64,000 bases of DNA, from positions 19,875,001 to 19,939,000 of the forward strand of contig NC_083691.1 of NCBI RefSeq assembly GCF_033118175.1, read 5' to 3'. The translations under genes and the position numbers were made by a program. The stretch comes from Dama dama (taxonomy: Eukaryota > Chordata > Mammalia > Artiodactyla > Cervidae). Shown in pieces: positions 12,870-25,479 of the stretch. Under the pieces are notes generated by a model. It searched no databases. It saw nothing but the letters and a program-made list of their open reading frames with translations, and had not been told where the DNA came from. The first letter of the stretch is position 1. The number at the start of each line of letters is the position of its first letter.

Positions 12870-15855
12870 TTTAAATAGTTTCCTAACTTCTGCCAGAGAA
12901 TATTAGGGTTGATCCTATCATATTTTCCACTGTACTTTTAGCCAATAGAAAAAGGTCATTTTAAAATGTATATCCACTATTATTTCCTGTGAGTCAGATA
13001 TTTTTTCTCTCTGAATATCCAGTAAAGTTTTACAAAGCTTTTAACTTTAAGAAATATACCTAGAATAAGTTTTAGTTCCCATTCATTCAACAAGCATTAA
13101 TTGTGTGCCTAGTGCATGGAAAGAACAAAAAAATCTAAAAATAAGTGAGACATTAAACTATCCTTACCCTCAGGAAAGTGACGTTCAAAACTAAATTTCC
13201 CTTAAAAACATGAAAACAGGATGAGGCATTTTCAGATTTCTATTTTTTTCTTTAAGTTTTCTGTATTTTCTAGACTTTCTACAAGCATGCATTAAATTTA
13301 TAATCAAAATAGGAAAAAGTACATATATGTAACTTGGTGGGAGTGAAAAAAACTAATAAGAAACAAACCAAGTCTCAAATTACTCAATGGAGGGGATATG
13401 CTTATGAAGGAAACAGTATTTCTAAAACACTGGGTCATATATTGCTTCATCCCCAAGTAACTCCAAGGAAGGCAGAAAAAGACATATTCTCATTTTAAAA
13501 AGAAACAAATTACAGTTTAGAAAGATTAAGCCACTTTGGCAAGCCCAAGGTCTTGCTATTAGAAAATGATGTAGCAAAATACTTCCTAAGTCTTAGAGGT
13601 TCAATATACTTAACTCATCTCCCTCATCTCAACCACCAGTGGAAGCTTGGAAGGGTAAAGAAGGAAGCTAAAGGATTGCAGAAAATGAAATGGTAATAAA
13701 GAGAGATTTTAAGGATCTGGGTAGGAAGAAAATGGGGGGGAAATTTGCATTTTTACTTTACTAATTCTAGAAAAACTGCACATATTATGTTTATTTACAA
13801 GTAATATTTCATATTTTCAATTTCTGTTAAGAAACATGTTAACACTTTGTGAAAATATTCTATAGAGAATGGTGTAGAGGTGATAACAATAGGCCATAAA
13901 TATTTTTAATCACAATGAACACTATCTATATCCCACTGATATCATTAATGCAGATACATTGAAAGGATAGTGATTCTTTCCAACTGAAAGAAAAGAATAC
14001 ATTAAAAATTAACATACAAATTCTAGTCAGGTTGATACTGTTACATTCACATTTTGACACCCTCCCTCCATCCTCAATCCACAAATTCCCTCTCAAGGAT
14101 AGCTGAACTACTTTTCATACTAGCATTTTAGCATACTAGGCTATTTCTAAGTACCAAAATATCAATATATCTTCGTTGGTATAATTTTGATATTTTAATA
14201 AGTTTAAAATGCAAAATCTGAATCACATATTTTTAGATATATCCAGATTTATACTCTGTGTTAACATTTCAAATCAAAAAGGGTACATGCATTTGAAAGG
14301 TCCTCTACAATAGGACCTCAATTAATCTCCACAACGAAGAAAACATTTAAATTGACAGGCAGAAGCTTCTATTAACAAGAATATTCTCCTCTAGTTCAGA
14401 CTTTCCCAAGAAACATCATTTGTACACTTCATACTGTCTCCATGTACATATAATGAAGACAAAAGAAAATTTTCTTTGAAACAAAACTACAGCTTGACAT
14501 CAGTAAAAGGACTGAATCCTTGCTTACCTTACAGCCTCCCCAAAAGTCATCACAGAGAGATGGAGTTCCATAAAGAATAAACAAACAGAAAAAAAAACTA
14601 GAAATAGTTTATAAATATTTTCCCATAATATCTCCCACTAGTGTATACAGTCAGAGCTTTTTCAGCAGCTGGAACACTTGAGCAGTAGCTCAGCTCAGTG
14701 GTAATACTATTTTGTTTTTGTAAACCATTCTTTAAAGATCAAATACTATTTCATTTGCACATTAAGGGGTTTTTTTTTGGTAGCATTTATTTTTGAATAA
14801 TACTAATAGTTTAATTTGCTAATAATTTACCTCAGAAGAGATTGCAGGGGTAAATATATTTACATCTATACTTCTACATTTATAAATTTCTACACTTGAA
14901 ACTTATTCTACTTAGTACTATTTTTAAGAAACAAATACTGAATTATTAAAAGATACCAGTATTTTCAGCATACGAAACTGATGCTGAGATCAAGTTGCTG
15001 CATTAGCTCAAGACTTGATTAAAACCCTATGTCTATGATCATCCTCGTTAAGCAGTTTCATATAAACCTTAGGAGGTAATTTTTTTTAACACTGATTCTT
15101 CGAAAGTGATACTAAAACTGAGATAAAGAAACTTTAAAAAATAAAACATATTAAAGAAAAGCCTACAACCAAAACTTCAAAGCAATGAAGAAAATTAACA
15201 CTATTTGTCTCTTTCCCTACTTTCAAATGCATAGAAATGACAGGAGAAACTTAAAAGTTGTAGCCCACTGAAAGTGGAAAAAAACACCATCACCACAAAG
15301 TATTCAAGAATGAGAAAGAAAAATGTCAAGCAATAAGTAGAAGCTAGAGTTGCAAAGATCTACTGGATTTCAGTGCAGAGAGCAGTAAGACCAAAGACTG
15401 AGAATTAAAAGAACCTAATGGACAAAATGTTTCCCCAAGATCAATTACTGGGAAAACAGTAGCTGGAGTGAAAAACCCCAGCTCCAGTTCCTAAAAGACA
15501 TTAAAAAAAAAAAATCTTACTGTCCAACTTTTATATGAAACTGCATAAGGAGGAAGGTAAGACATAGCTTTCAAATAAATCTTAAGCTAAGCCCTCAGAG
15601 CATGCCCACTTACCAGATCTCCCATATTTCTAATATCTTTGGCTAATAATATGGGAATCAGCTCCAGTACTAACTTGGGTTTTCTGCATGTAGAAAGTTA
15701 GCAACACAGGAAGGCAGAGAGAAAAGTGATTTATCCTACTGTCTTTCTGAATAAACAGATACAGGTCAACATCCAATTTTTCTCATTACAATTATTATGG
15801 CAGGAGAAAAAAATATGTATAAAACAACCTATTTTCCTAACTTTTCCTGAACACA
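12870..15855. other. Unique AT-rich intron 1 sequence
   Basis: About 3 kb without coding exons or clear young repeats. 13080-13125 (CATTCATTCAACAAGCATTAATTG) looks like a small MIR/L2 scrap. Otherwise I see nothing that can be named. Confidence 0.5.
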
Positions 15856-15859
15856 AATA

Positions 15860-16460
15860 ATAAAATGGGAGACTAGAAATCTCTTCAAGAAAATTAGAGA
15901 TACCAAGGGAACATTTCATGCGAACATGGGCACAATAAAGGACAGAAATGGTAAAGACATAACAGAAGTAGAAGAGATTAAGAAGTGGCAAGAATACACA
16001 GAACTGTACAAAAAAAGGTCTTAATGACCTAGATAACCACAATGGTGTGGTCACTCACCTAGAGTCAGACATCCTGGAGTATGAAGTCAAGTGGGCCTTA
16101 GGAAGCATTACTACAAACAAAAATAGTGGGGGTGATGGAATTCCAACTGAGCTACTTAAAATCCTAAAAGATGGTGCTGTTAAAGTGCTGCACTCGATAT
16201 GTCAGTAAATTTGGAAAACTTAGCAGTGACCATAGGACTAGAAAAGGTCAGTTTTCCTTTCAATCCCAAGGAAAAGCAATGCCAAAGAATGTTCAAACTA
16301 CCATAAAATTGCACTCATCTCACACGCTAGTAAAGTAATGCTTAAAATTCTCCAAGCCAGACTTCAGCAATACGTGAACCATGAACTTCCAGATGTTCAA
16401 GCTAGTTTTAGAAAAGGCAGAGGACCCAAATATTAAATAGGCAACATCCACTGGATCATC
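15860..16460 (+). mobile_element. BovB LINE, 5' segment of an older copy
   Basis: Encodes the middle of the BovB ORF (HANMGTIKDRNGKDITEVEE near 15925; then KILQARLQQYVNHELPDVQ near 16350) with stops and small shifts. Near 16460 it reaches ACTGGATCAT, where the sequence jumps to a second, better preserved BovB copy. The same ACTGGATCAT recurs at 17602, where the older-type copy appears to resume. Confidence 0.85.
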
Positions 16461-17600
16461 AAAAAAACAAGAGAGTTCCAGAAAAACATCTATTTCTGCT
16501 GGACTGCTTGACATCTATTTGACTATGCCAAAGCATCTGACTGTGCGAATCACAATAAACTGTGGAAAATTCTGAAAGAGATGGGAATACCAGACCATCT
16601 GACCTGCCTCTTGAGAAACCTGTATGCAAGTCAGGAAGCAACAGTTAGAACTGGACATGGAACAACGGACTGGTTCCAAATAGGAAAAGGAGTACATCAA
16701 GGCTGTATATTGTCACCCTGCTTATTTAACTTATATGCAGAGTACATCATAAGAAACACTGGGCTGGAGGAAGCACAAGCTGGAATTAAGATTGCTGGGA
16801 GAAATATCAATAACCTCAGATATGCAGATGACACCACCCTTATGGCAGAAAGTGAAGAAGAACTAAAGAGCCTCTTGATGAAAGTGAAAGAGGAGAGTGA
16901 AAAAGTTGACTTAAAGCTCAACATTCTGAAAACTAAGATCATGGCATCCGGTCCCATCACTTCATGGGAAATAGATGGGGAAACAGTGGAAACAGTGTCA
17001 GACTTTATTCTTCTGGGCTCCAAAATCACTGCAGATGGTGACTGCAGCCATGAAATTAAAAGACACTTACTCCTTGGAAGGAAAGGTATGACCAACCTAG
17101 ACAGCATTTTAAAAAGCAGAGCCATTACTTTGCCAACAAAGGTCCGTCTAGTCAAGGCTATGGTTTTTCCAGGGGTCATATATGGATGTCAGAGTTGGAC
17201 TATAAAGAAAGCTGAGCGCCAAAGAATTAATGCTTTTGAACTGTGGTGTTGGACAAGACTCTTGAGAGTCCCTTGGACTGCAAGGAGATCCAACCAGCCC
17301 ATCCTAAAGGAGATCAGTCCTGGGTGTTCATTGGAAGGACTGATGTTGAAGCTGCAACTCCAATACTCTGGCCACCTGACGCGAAGAGCTGACTCACTGG
17401 AAAGACCCTGATGCTGGGAAAGATTGAGGGCAGGAGGAGAAGGGGACGACAGAGGATGAGAAGGTTGGATGGCATCACCAACTCGATGGACATGGGTTTG
17501 GGTGGGCTCCGGGAATTGGTGATGGACAGGGAGGCCTGGCGTCTTGCGGTTCATGGGGTCGCAAAGAGTCAGACACGACTGAGCAACTGAACTGAACTGA
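16461..17600 (+). mobile_element. BovB LINE, best preserved copy (276-codon open RT segment)
   Basis: A frame of 276 codons is open from 16581 to 17411: MGIPDHLTCLLRNLYASQEA, GCILSPCLFNLYAEYI, NNLRYADDTTLMAES (palm YADD motif), and the C-terminal FELWCWTRLLRVPWTARRSN region. The 3' end follows normally (CAAAGAGTCAGACACGACTGAGCAACTGAACTGAACTG, to about 17600). The full RTE ORF is much longer and has an N-terminal endonuclease that is missing here, so it cannot move on its own. Sub-type wording (CCTGGGTGTTCATTGG, GATGTTGAAGC) differs from the next copy. Confidence 0.92.
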
Positions 17601-18712
17601 ACTGGATCATAGAAAAAGCAAGGGAATTCCAGAAAAACACCACTGACCATGCTAAAGCCCTTGACTGTGTGGATCACAATAAACTGTGGGAAATTCTGAA
17701 AGAGATGGGAATACCAGATCACTTTGTCTGCCTCCTGAGAAACCTGTAAGCAGATCAAGAAGCAACAGTTAGAACTAGACATGGAACAACGGACTGGTTC
17801 CAAATTGGGAAAGGAGTATGCTAAGGCTATATATTGTCACCCTGCTTATTTAACTTTTATGCAGAGTACATCATGCAAAATGCTGGGCTGGAAGAAGCAC
17901 AAGCTGGAATCAAGACTGCCGGGAGAAATATCAATAACCTCAGATATGCAGATAAAACCATCCTTAGGGCAGAAGCAAAGAGGAACTAAAGGGCCTCCTG
18001 ATGAAAGGGAAAGAGGAGAGTGAAAAAGCTGGCTTAAAACTCAACACTCAAAAAACTAAGATCATACCATCAGGTCCCGTCACTTCATGGCAAATAGATG
18101 GGGAAATAACAGAAACAGTGAGAGACTTTTATTTTCCTGGGCTCCAAAATCACTGTGGATAGTGACTGCAGCCATGAAATTAAAAGAAAGCTCCTTAGAA
18201 GGAAGGCTATGACAAACCTAGACAGCATAATTAAAAAGCAGAGACATCACTTGCCTGACAAAGGTCTGTATAGTCAAAGCTGTGGTTTTTCCAACAGTCA
18301 TGTACGGATGTGAGAGCTGGACCATAAAGAAGGCCTGAGTGCCCAAAAACTAATGCTTTCAAACTATGGTGCTGGAGAAGACTCTTGAGGGCCCCCTGGA
18401 CAGCAAGGAGATCAATCTTAAAGGAAATCAACCCTGAATATTCATTGGAAGGACTGATGAGGAAGCTGAAGCACCAATACTTTGGCCACCTGATGCCAAG
18501 AGTTTACTCATTGGTAAAGACCCTGATGCTGGGAAAGACTGAGAGCAGGAGGAGGAGGCGACAGAGGACGAGATGGTTGGATGGCATCACTGATTCAATG
18601 GACATGAGTCTGAGCAAACTCCAGGAGATAATGAAGGACAGGGTTAGTCTGGTGTGCTGCTGTCCATGGAGTCACAGAGAGTCAAACACAACTGACTGAA
18701 TGGACAACAAGT
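17601..18712 (+). mobile_element. BovB LINE, second copy abutting the first
   Basis: Starts at GGATCATAGAAAAAGCAAGGG, the same BovB coordinate as the junction at 16452-16461. Runs through broken RT frames to the 3' end (AGAGTCAAACACAACTGACTGAATGG, near 18705). Carries CCTGAATATTCATTGG and GATGAGGAAGC, a different sub-type from the copy at 16461-17600 and like the copies at 966-2275 and 32225-32850. Many stops; inactive. Confidence 0.88.
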
Positions 18713-18856
18713 ACGAATAAGAATCTCTTGGCAATCAATTTAGACACACCAGTATCACTGGTTTAAAAGGAAAAAGAAAATTACTTAAAAATACTGAACA
18801 TAAAATCATCCTTAACTGGAACTCACAAATAGCCATAATTTCTCCTACACTCAGTG

Positions 18857-19066
18857 GGGGGCTTTCCTCATAGCTCAGTCGGTAAAGACTCTGCCTGCAA
18901 TGCAGGAGACCCAGGTTTGATTCCTGGCTCAGGAAGATCCCCTAGAGAAGGAAATGTCAACCCACTCCAGTATTCTTGCCTGGAGAATCCTATAGACAGA
19001 GGAGCCTGGCAGGCTACAGTTCATGAGATTGCAAGAGTCGGACACGACTTAGGGACTATACCACAC
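18857..19066 (+). mobile_element. Bov-tA SINE
   Basis: tRNA-derived head GCTTTCCTCATAGCTCAGTCGG followed by the Bov-A body, ending GCAAGAGTCGGACACGACTTAGGGACTATACC. Antisense to ROCK2. Confidence 0.9.
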
Positions 19067-19089
19067 CACCACACTCAATGGGAGAAGTT

Positions 19090-21550
19090 AACAAAACAAA
19101 CACATATCTGAACTTTATCCTGAGAACCATTTTCCATGGCCAATACCTCTATCTACTTCTACCCCGAGACCCAGAACTATATACGCAAGGATCCACCAAA
19201 TATCCAATAGACCTCAGAAATCTCCCAAGTTGAGTAAATGTACTCAATGGGAATATATAAGATGATCCACTGAAGTGCAAGAAGAAAATATTACAATTTT
19301 GCATATTTAACCTTAAAATGTTTTTGTTTAACAAGGGGGTTTTCAGTAACATCTCACTCTTGTTAGCTTTCATTGAATTGTGACATACTACAGCTTACAT
19401 GTACCCAGACTTTTTTTTTAATTTACCAGTGGAAAGGTTACCAAGCAGATTAAAAAGCATTCCACTTTAGTGTGTAGACATACGCCAATGTCAAATTGTA
19501 CAACTCATTGTATATCAATTACACCTCAAAGTGACTATAATGGATTTAATCACAGATTTAAGATAATACCAAAATGCAATTTGTACAAACTGAGAAAAAA
19601 AAATGGCAGTTTAATAACTCACCTACTCCTTATAAGTTCTTAATGCCCAAATTATAAGGCTAAAAATAATACAAGCTAATCATATCACCACCCACAAAGT
19701 TAAAAATTATCTAAAGGCTATTTGAAATATGGTGCTACATCCATAATCATTAATGATGAATAAATAATACATACTGCTATAATCTGAATTTCTGTAACAA
19801 ATTATCCTATATACAAGTGGAAAATAAGGAAATAATTCAAATATTAAGTAAAATATGTGATTTTTTTCCAGGCTGGTAATGTCTTTAAATGATAGGCAAG
19901 TTTTCTCAAATTAAAACAGAAAGCCTTAGCAATACAGGATGACATTAAGAAAAAAGCCAAAAATGATGTAGAAATGCCTTACTAAAGTACAAATAAATAG
20001 CAGCTTCAAAAACTCTTACACTCATGACATTAAGCTATCTAGTAAGTTTACAAGTGGAGATGAAAAAGCTGAGAAGACATAAATCTCAAAGAAAAAAGCT
20101 CAAGCCTCAGGGGAGCTGACAAATATTGCTTTTTGAAATATTTTTGTTAGCATTTTAATTAAAATTTGTATAGGTTCTACACAGTCTGTTCCTACTCTAT
20201 TATTCTCATAAGCCCTGTTAGTTATGGTACATGGTTTCTGCAGAACACAAAGCTTTTCAGGAATTCATATTTCATATTAGTGACAAAACAAAGCCAAAGC
20301 CACCCCAATTTAAAACCTAAACAACAGGAATATGAAAAAAAAAATCTCTATAATTACTTGCATAATATTTACCTGTGTTCTACCCAGCACTTAATCCATT
20401 TTCATTAAACTTAATGATAAATGCTTGAAAGTCTCCTGTATTTTAGTTCTAATTAGTTTTTTAAATTATTTTTAACTTTTTTACTAAAATAAAAAATAAT
20501 TTTTGTTAGTTTCTTTCACATCAAAAAAAAATTTTTTTTTTTTAAATTCAGACACCACTGGGAAACACTGGAATTTTTTAATGGCTGAAATGTATGAAAA
20601 TATGGTAAAAACAAAACAAAACAAAAAAAACCCTAAAATCTGTTTTCTTGAGAGCAAGTGAGAAAAGAAGAAAAACTCTCTCTGGAAGAAATTCTTGCTA
20701 CAGGAAGGAGTGTTTTTGAAAAGGATATGTCTGAAATCACAGATAATAAGATGCTTGGCCTATTAAAATTGTTTTTTTCAACTTTCACATCCATGTTTTT
20801 AAAACTTGCAAACATAATTTTCTGACCCAGTTAAAGATGTTCAGCCATGTGTTTAAATATAAAAATAAATTATTTCTGATTTGTTTTCAACAACTAGTCT
20901 CGATCAGAGAAAACAGAAATTTACAAACCAAATTACAACAATCAATGAGTAGTGTAACTAGTAGGCAAAACCGGAAAATGAGTATTGTGACTTAATAACT
21001 GCAGCCACTAATGCGTTGTGCTTCTTCCATTTGTATCCATATGTCTTTGTGAAATTTAAAATATCCTGTCATAGTCCTTAAAAACCCAGTAGCAAAATAA
21101 ATTGAACTTCAAATCTAATCATCAATTCACTGTACCAACATGAAGCCAAAAATTTTTAATGCAATTAAACACATTTAACTTAGTGAGAAAAGTTTTTGCA
21201 GTGTTATAAAATTATCTCACAAATATGCTTATATATTTAGCTTTTACTTTTAAATTCGTTTTATGTGTATTTTATAATGTACATAGTATCTTAAAACATG
21301 TACATAAATTATACAGAAAGAATACCTGAAGATATTTCAAAACTATTCTACTGAAGGAATACAAGATTAAAATTTACGGATGACAAATTCCTTAAATGTC
21401 AGAATTTTTTTTTATTATTCTTAAAGGTAAACATTTTAACATATCCAAAACAATTCATATTTTCTCACTCAAAAGTCATCTACTCTGTTTCTAATAAGCA
21501 GTGCCATTTTATGTAAGTCTGATCCAGAAATTCTTTTCTTACTCCCTCAC
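19090..21550. other. AT-rich intron 1 sequence
   Basis: No gene. 19470-19540 (CATACGCCAATGTCAAATTGTACAAC...TATATCAATTACACCTCAAAG) looks like the 3' end of an old L1. 20450-20550 is a low-complexity A/T stretch. The rest is unassigned. Confidence 0.45.
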
Positions 21551-21554
21551 ATCA

Positions 21555-21915
21555 GGTCATTCCCTCTGTACGGCTGATATTTGTTCTAAGGTCTCACAGG
21601 TGCTCCCTTCTCCATTCCATTCCCCACTGTGCTTTGCTCAGATTCTGATTCATTACCTACTAACTAGTTTCCTTGCCTTTAATCACCCACTGCTCCTGCA
21701 CCTTTCCAATCTACTACTGAGCAGTCTATCTAGTCTTTCTGAAATTTAAATCTGCAGCTTTCATGTCCTCCTTAAAATTATTTGACAGCTTACAAATGCT
21801 TAGAAAAAAGTCTAAAACCTTTAACTAGCATTCAAAATTCTTTGCCATCTGGCCCCACTAGCCTTCTCCAATCTTATTTCCCATTATTCTACTACTTTTC
21901 ATTCCTATTTGCTCT
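21555..21915 (-). repeat. L2 LINE 3' fragment
   Basis: Reversed L2 3' region: CTACTGAGCAGTCTATCTAGTC...AAATCTGCAGCTTTCATGTCCTCC...ATTCAAAATTCTTTGCCATCTGGCCCCACTAGCC. 22720-22970 probably continues the same element after younger insertions. Confidence 0.65.
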
Positions 21916-21919
21916 AGAT

Positions 21920-22490
21920 TTGTACTGTCCAATATAGAAGCCACTGGCTATGTGTGGCCATTGAGCACTTGAATGTGATAGCCTAAATTGAGATATGCTG
22001 TAAATATAAAATACAAACTGGATTTCAAAGACTTAGTACCAAAAAGAGAATGTAAAGCATCTCATTAATAATTTTTAATATTGATTACATGCTAAAATTA
22101 TATTTGGGTTATACTGGAATAAATATATTATTAACATTAATTTAATCTTTCTAGTTTTTAAATATGGCTACCAGTAAAATTTGGGCTTCCCTTATAGCTC
22201 AGTTGGGAAAGAATCTGCCTGCAAGGCAGGAGACCCAGGTTTGATCCGGGTCTGGGAAGATCCCCTGGAGAAGGAAATGGCAACCCACTCCAGTATTCTT
22301 GCCTGGAGAACCTCATGGACAGAGGAGCCTGATGGGCTACAGTCTATGGAGTCACAAGAATCAGAACCTCATGGACAGAGGAGCCTGATGGGCTACAGTC
22401 TATGCGGTCACAAGAATCAGACATGACTTAGTGACTAAATCACTACCATCACCACCACCACCAGTAAAACTTAAATTTTATATTTGGTTC
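21920..22490. mobile_element. hAT-Charlie-type nonautonomous DNA transposon, split by a SINE
   Basis: Left end TACTGTCCAATATAGAAGCCACTGG...GAGCACTTGAATGTGATAGCC is typical of a hAT-Charlie family with GTCCAATA ends. It runs to about 22182, is interrupted by a Bov-tA (22183-22450), and resumes at CCAGTAAAACTTAAATTTTATATTTGG. ACCAGTAAAATTT (about 22168-22180) and ACCAGTAAAACTT (about 22460-22472) are the SINE target duplication. I cannot give the subfamily. Confidence 0.65.
22183..22450 (+). mobile_element. Bov-tA SINE with internal 56-bp tandem duplication
   Basis: Head GGGCTTCCCTTATAGCTCAGTTGGG, then Bov-A. The segment beginning CCTCATGGACAGAGG at 22311 is repeated from 22367 with a single visible difference (GGAGTC versus GCGGTC), giving a period of 56 bp. 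The tail ends in CACTACCATCACCACCACC. Confidence 0.88.
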
Positions 22491-22719
22491 ACCTTATCTC
22501 TATTTGATAACAATCAAATAGATTGTTATCAACAAAACAACAAAATTTTTTTTGTTGCCTAGACCAACAAAATTTTCACACTGATCTTTCTACCCTCAAA
22601 AGTTTGCTTATATCAGTCTTGTACCACAGAACATTCAAAACTTACTAATAACTTGTCAACCATGTACCATGACTGAGTGCTAAGCATAAGAAAATGTTCT
22701 GTATGATCATCCCTACTTG

Positions 22720-22970
22720 CCAAATCTTACCTCTGCTTCAAGACCAGTTCAATTGGTACTTATTTCCAAGACACCTTCTTCCTTGATATGCCAGGATAAA
22801 AATCTTCCATCTTCCAAACTTTGACACATCACATATTCTTCAGTGAACACGTCACTTTTTACTTAAAATATTTTTCTATACACTGCTTATCACATCTATT
22901 AAGCTGTAAATTCTTTAAGTACAGAATTTGTCAAATTCATTTGATTCCTCTAATGCTTCTACCATAAAAC
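22720..22970 (-). repeat. L2 LINE 3' end
   Basis: CCTCTGCTTCAAGACCAGTTC...CAAGACACCTTCTTCCTTGAT...TAAGCTGTAAATTCTTTAAGTACAGAATTTG matches the reversed L2 terminal region and likely completes the fragment at 21555-21915. Confidence 0.5.
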
Positions 22971-23639
22971 TTTACATAGATAAAATATGTTCTCAAACAT
23001 TAAATCAGATATCAAACAAGAGGACTGGTGATACAATTACCTAATATTAAGTAAGTTACACTTACTAAAGCAAGAAAGCAGGTATGTATGTTAGTATTAT
23101 TTACACAGATATGCAATTCAATTATTGAACTTCTTTTTATGACTGATTTCTTTTACCTTCCTAATCTAGTTGAAACCTTATTTGTTCCCTTGATGACACT
23201 ACTTACCATAACAACCTTCCCAAATAGTAGAAGCCTGCAAGGTGGGATAAGTGTCCTCTTTGCTCGGAGCAGTCAATCTTAGATCACTCTTCCTCTTTCT
23301 GCAAACTCTGAGCTTTGAACCCCATCATCAGCCACCCACCACCCCTTCTTGTGAGCATCCCTGCCCACTATCACTAACCCTCAGTCTCTAAAGATTTTAG
23401 CTCCTTGCTAACTGTCAGACTCTCTAACACTCTCTAATTCTGTCAAAATTCTTGGTGATGTCATTATACTACTAGATATCCTAACACCTATTGATTCCTG
23501 TGGTCTCCTTAACCTAATCATTAACTGCCACATCTCATAATTTCAATTTTAAACATCCTACTCATTGACTATCAGCTTTTTCTAATACTTCAACAATCTT
23601 TTGACTCAAGAGGGACCTTCAATCCAGATCCTATCATTT

Positions 23640-23855
23640 TCCACTGTCTTTCATCCTCCCCACTCTTACCCCATCACTCTCACTTAGAACCTCCAAGGAC
23701 TTCCATCTCATTCAGAGGAAAGCACGGATTCCCTGCTATAAGCTATGAGGCTCTTTATGATCATACTTCACCCACTTAACTGGATAACTCTCAAGCCTCA
23801 CCTCCTGTTACTTCCATTCTTATTCATGCTACTCCAGCCACAATGGCCTTCTGAA
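23640..23855 (-). repeat. L2 LINE fragment, first half of a split copy
   Basis: AGCTATGAGGCTCTTTATGATC...CTCAAGCCTCACCTCCTG...TACTCCAGCCACAATGGCCTT is reversed L2. It stops near 23855 and its continuation (TCTGGAACGCTCACAAAGATG...) is found from 25480. Confidence 0.65.
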
Positions 23856-24329
23856 GGTTGTGAAAATGACAACAGGGGCCCCACACAAGGAGGAAGTGGA
23901 CACAGAACAGGGAGGCAGCTCAGTAGCTGCCAGGGCCTTCACAAGAAGGTACGCCTGAGCAGCATCACAGTTCCGCGGAGGTGGTGAGCTGGCTACGTAC
24001 AAAAGAAAGAGCAAATCAATAACTATATAGTAATAGGAACCAGCTTTTCATTTTGAGAGAAGAGGTGCAAATATGGGATGGGGGAAGAGTTAGAATGAAA
24101 GCATGGTATTGAGAGAACTGGAGGCATCAGTGTAAATTCATGATTTTCAATGTATAAAGACATATAAAAATATATATGTTGATGCTTGACCTGCCCACTG
24201 CAAAGGTCTGAGTACAGTAGCCATGAGCAATCTCAATAGCCATGAGCCCACCTACCACCCAGAGTCTTAAAACACTCTTCTCCACTAAAAAAACATTAGG
24301 GCTCCTCAGAGAAACAGCTGATCCCAGGA

Positions 24330-24576
24330 GTAGAGCAGGATAAATTTTAGATGTGCCTATAGAACCTTGTGCCAAAAGTAAAAAGATGCACAGGTGATAA
24401 AACTGCCTAGATCTATACCTATGCATTGTATTGATGCAAATATCCTGGTTTTGTTAATGTACTAGTTATCTAATGAGGAAATTAGGTGAAGGGTACACAG
24501 GACCATTCTGTACTATTTTTGCAACTTCCTGTGAATTTCTAATTACTTCAAGATACAAGTATTTTAAAAAGTTAAG
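24330..24576 (+). repeat. Old L1M-type 3' end
   Basis: CCTGGTTTTGTTAATGTACTAG...GAAATTAGGTGAAGGGTACACAGGACCATTCTGTACTATTTTTGCAACTTCCTGTGAATTTCTAATTACTTCAAGATA is the well-known 3' terminal wording of L1M elements. It lies inside the split L2. Confidence 0.7.
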
Positions 24577-24692
24577 GGAATTCTCTGGCAATCCAACAGG
24601 TAGAACTCCATGCTTCCACTGCAGAGAGCTTGGGCTCTCTGGTCGGGAAACTAAGATCCCACATGCTGTACAGCATGGCCAAAAAAAAGTGT
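24577..24692 (+). mobile_element. CHR-type SINE
   Basis: Starts GGGAATTCTCTGGCAATCCAACAGG and ends GGTCGGGAAACTAAGATCCCACATGCTGTACAGCATGGCC followed by an A-run: the tRNA-derived cetartiodactyl SINE. It inserted directly at the L1M 3' end. Confidence 0.75.
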
Positions 24693-25109
24693 AAATAGAT
24701 ATTAATTAATAGATACATCACTGTATAAATTTAGATATTAATTAATTCTCTTTCTTACAGTAAAATGCCAACTAATAAAAGTAGGAGGAATATGGAGAAG
24801 ACAGCTATGCTAACTACTACACTATCACCACCTCTAGAAGGACTACTTAAATCAGAATATCACCCTTTGGCAACCACTATGGTAAAAATTACTTTAGGTG
24901 AAAAACATCAGTGATGCTAAAACTAGTAGACTGAAGTGGGAATGAAACATGATTTTATGTGGTTTCAAAGTATCTCCCCACAAAATACTTATTAATTACA
25001 TGGACTACAAACTTGATTGACACCATCGCTAATCTAGTGGTCAAAGTTAACACTAAACACAGTTAGATAAACTAACTGTATGCCACGAAAAAATTCATCA
25101 AGAAAACAA

Positions 25110-25465
25110 CATCACATCTGTGAAACTGCAGCCAAAATATGTATCCTGGGTCAAATCATCAGAAAACATTAGACAACCCAAATTGAAGGACAGTTTACAA
25201 AATGAGTAGCTTATAATCTTCAGTATGCGAACAGAATGAAAAGCAAGAGAGACTGAGGAACTGTTTCAAACTGAGGAGACTAGAGAGACATGAGAGCTGG
25301 ATCCAATGCATGGGCCTGGATTAGATCCTCTTCCTCTCAAGAACATTATCTGAGCAATTAACAAAACTTGAATGAGGTCTCTGAGCAAAGCGTATACAGT
25401 TTTGTTTTGTTTTTTAAACTTTGCAGTAGTTTGAAATTGTTTCCAAATAAAAGCTGATTTTTTTA
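25110..25465 (+). repeat. Old mammalian repeat, probably L1M 3' UTR
   Basis: ATTAGACAACCCAAATTGAAGGACAG...GAGACTGAGGAACTGTTTCAAACTGAGGAGACTAGAGAGACATGAGAGC...CCTGGATTAGATCC is a common ancient repeat text. Family assignment is from memory. Confidence 0.5.
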
Positions 25466-25479
25466 AAATCACATCAAGG

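Noticed and set aside
16581..17411. 276-codon open frame as a possible host gene
   Set aside because: It is the C-terminal part of the BovB reverse transcriptase (YADD motif, FELWCW region) with the BovB 3' end behind it.
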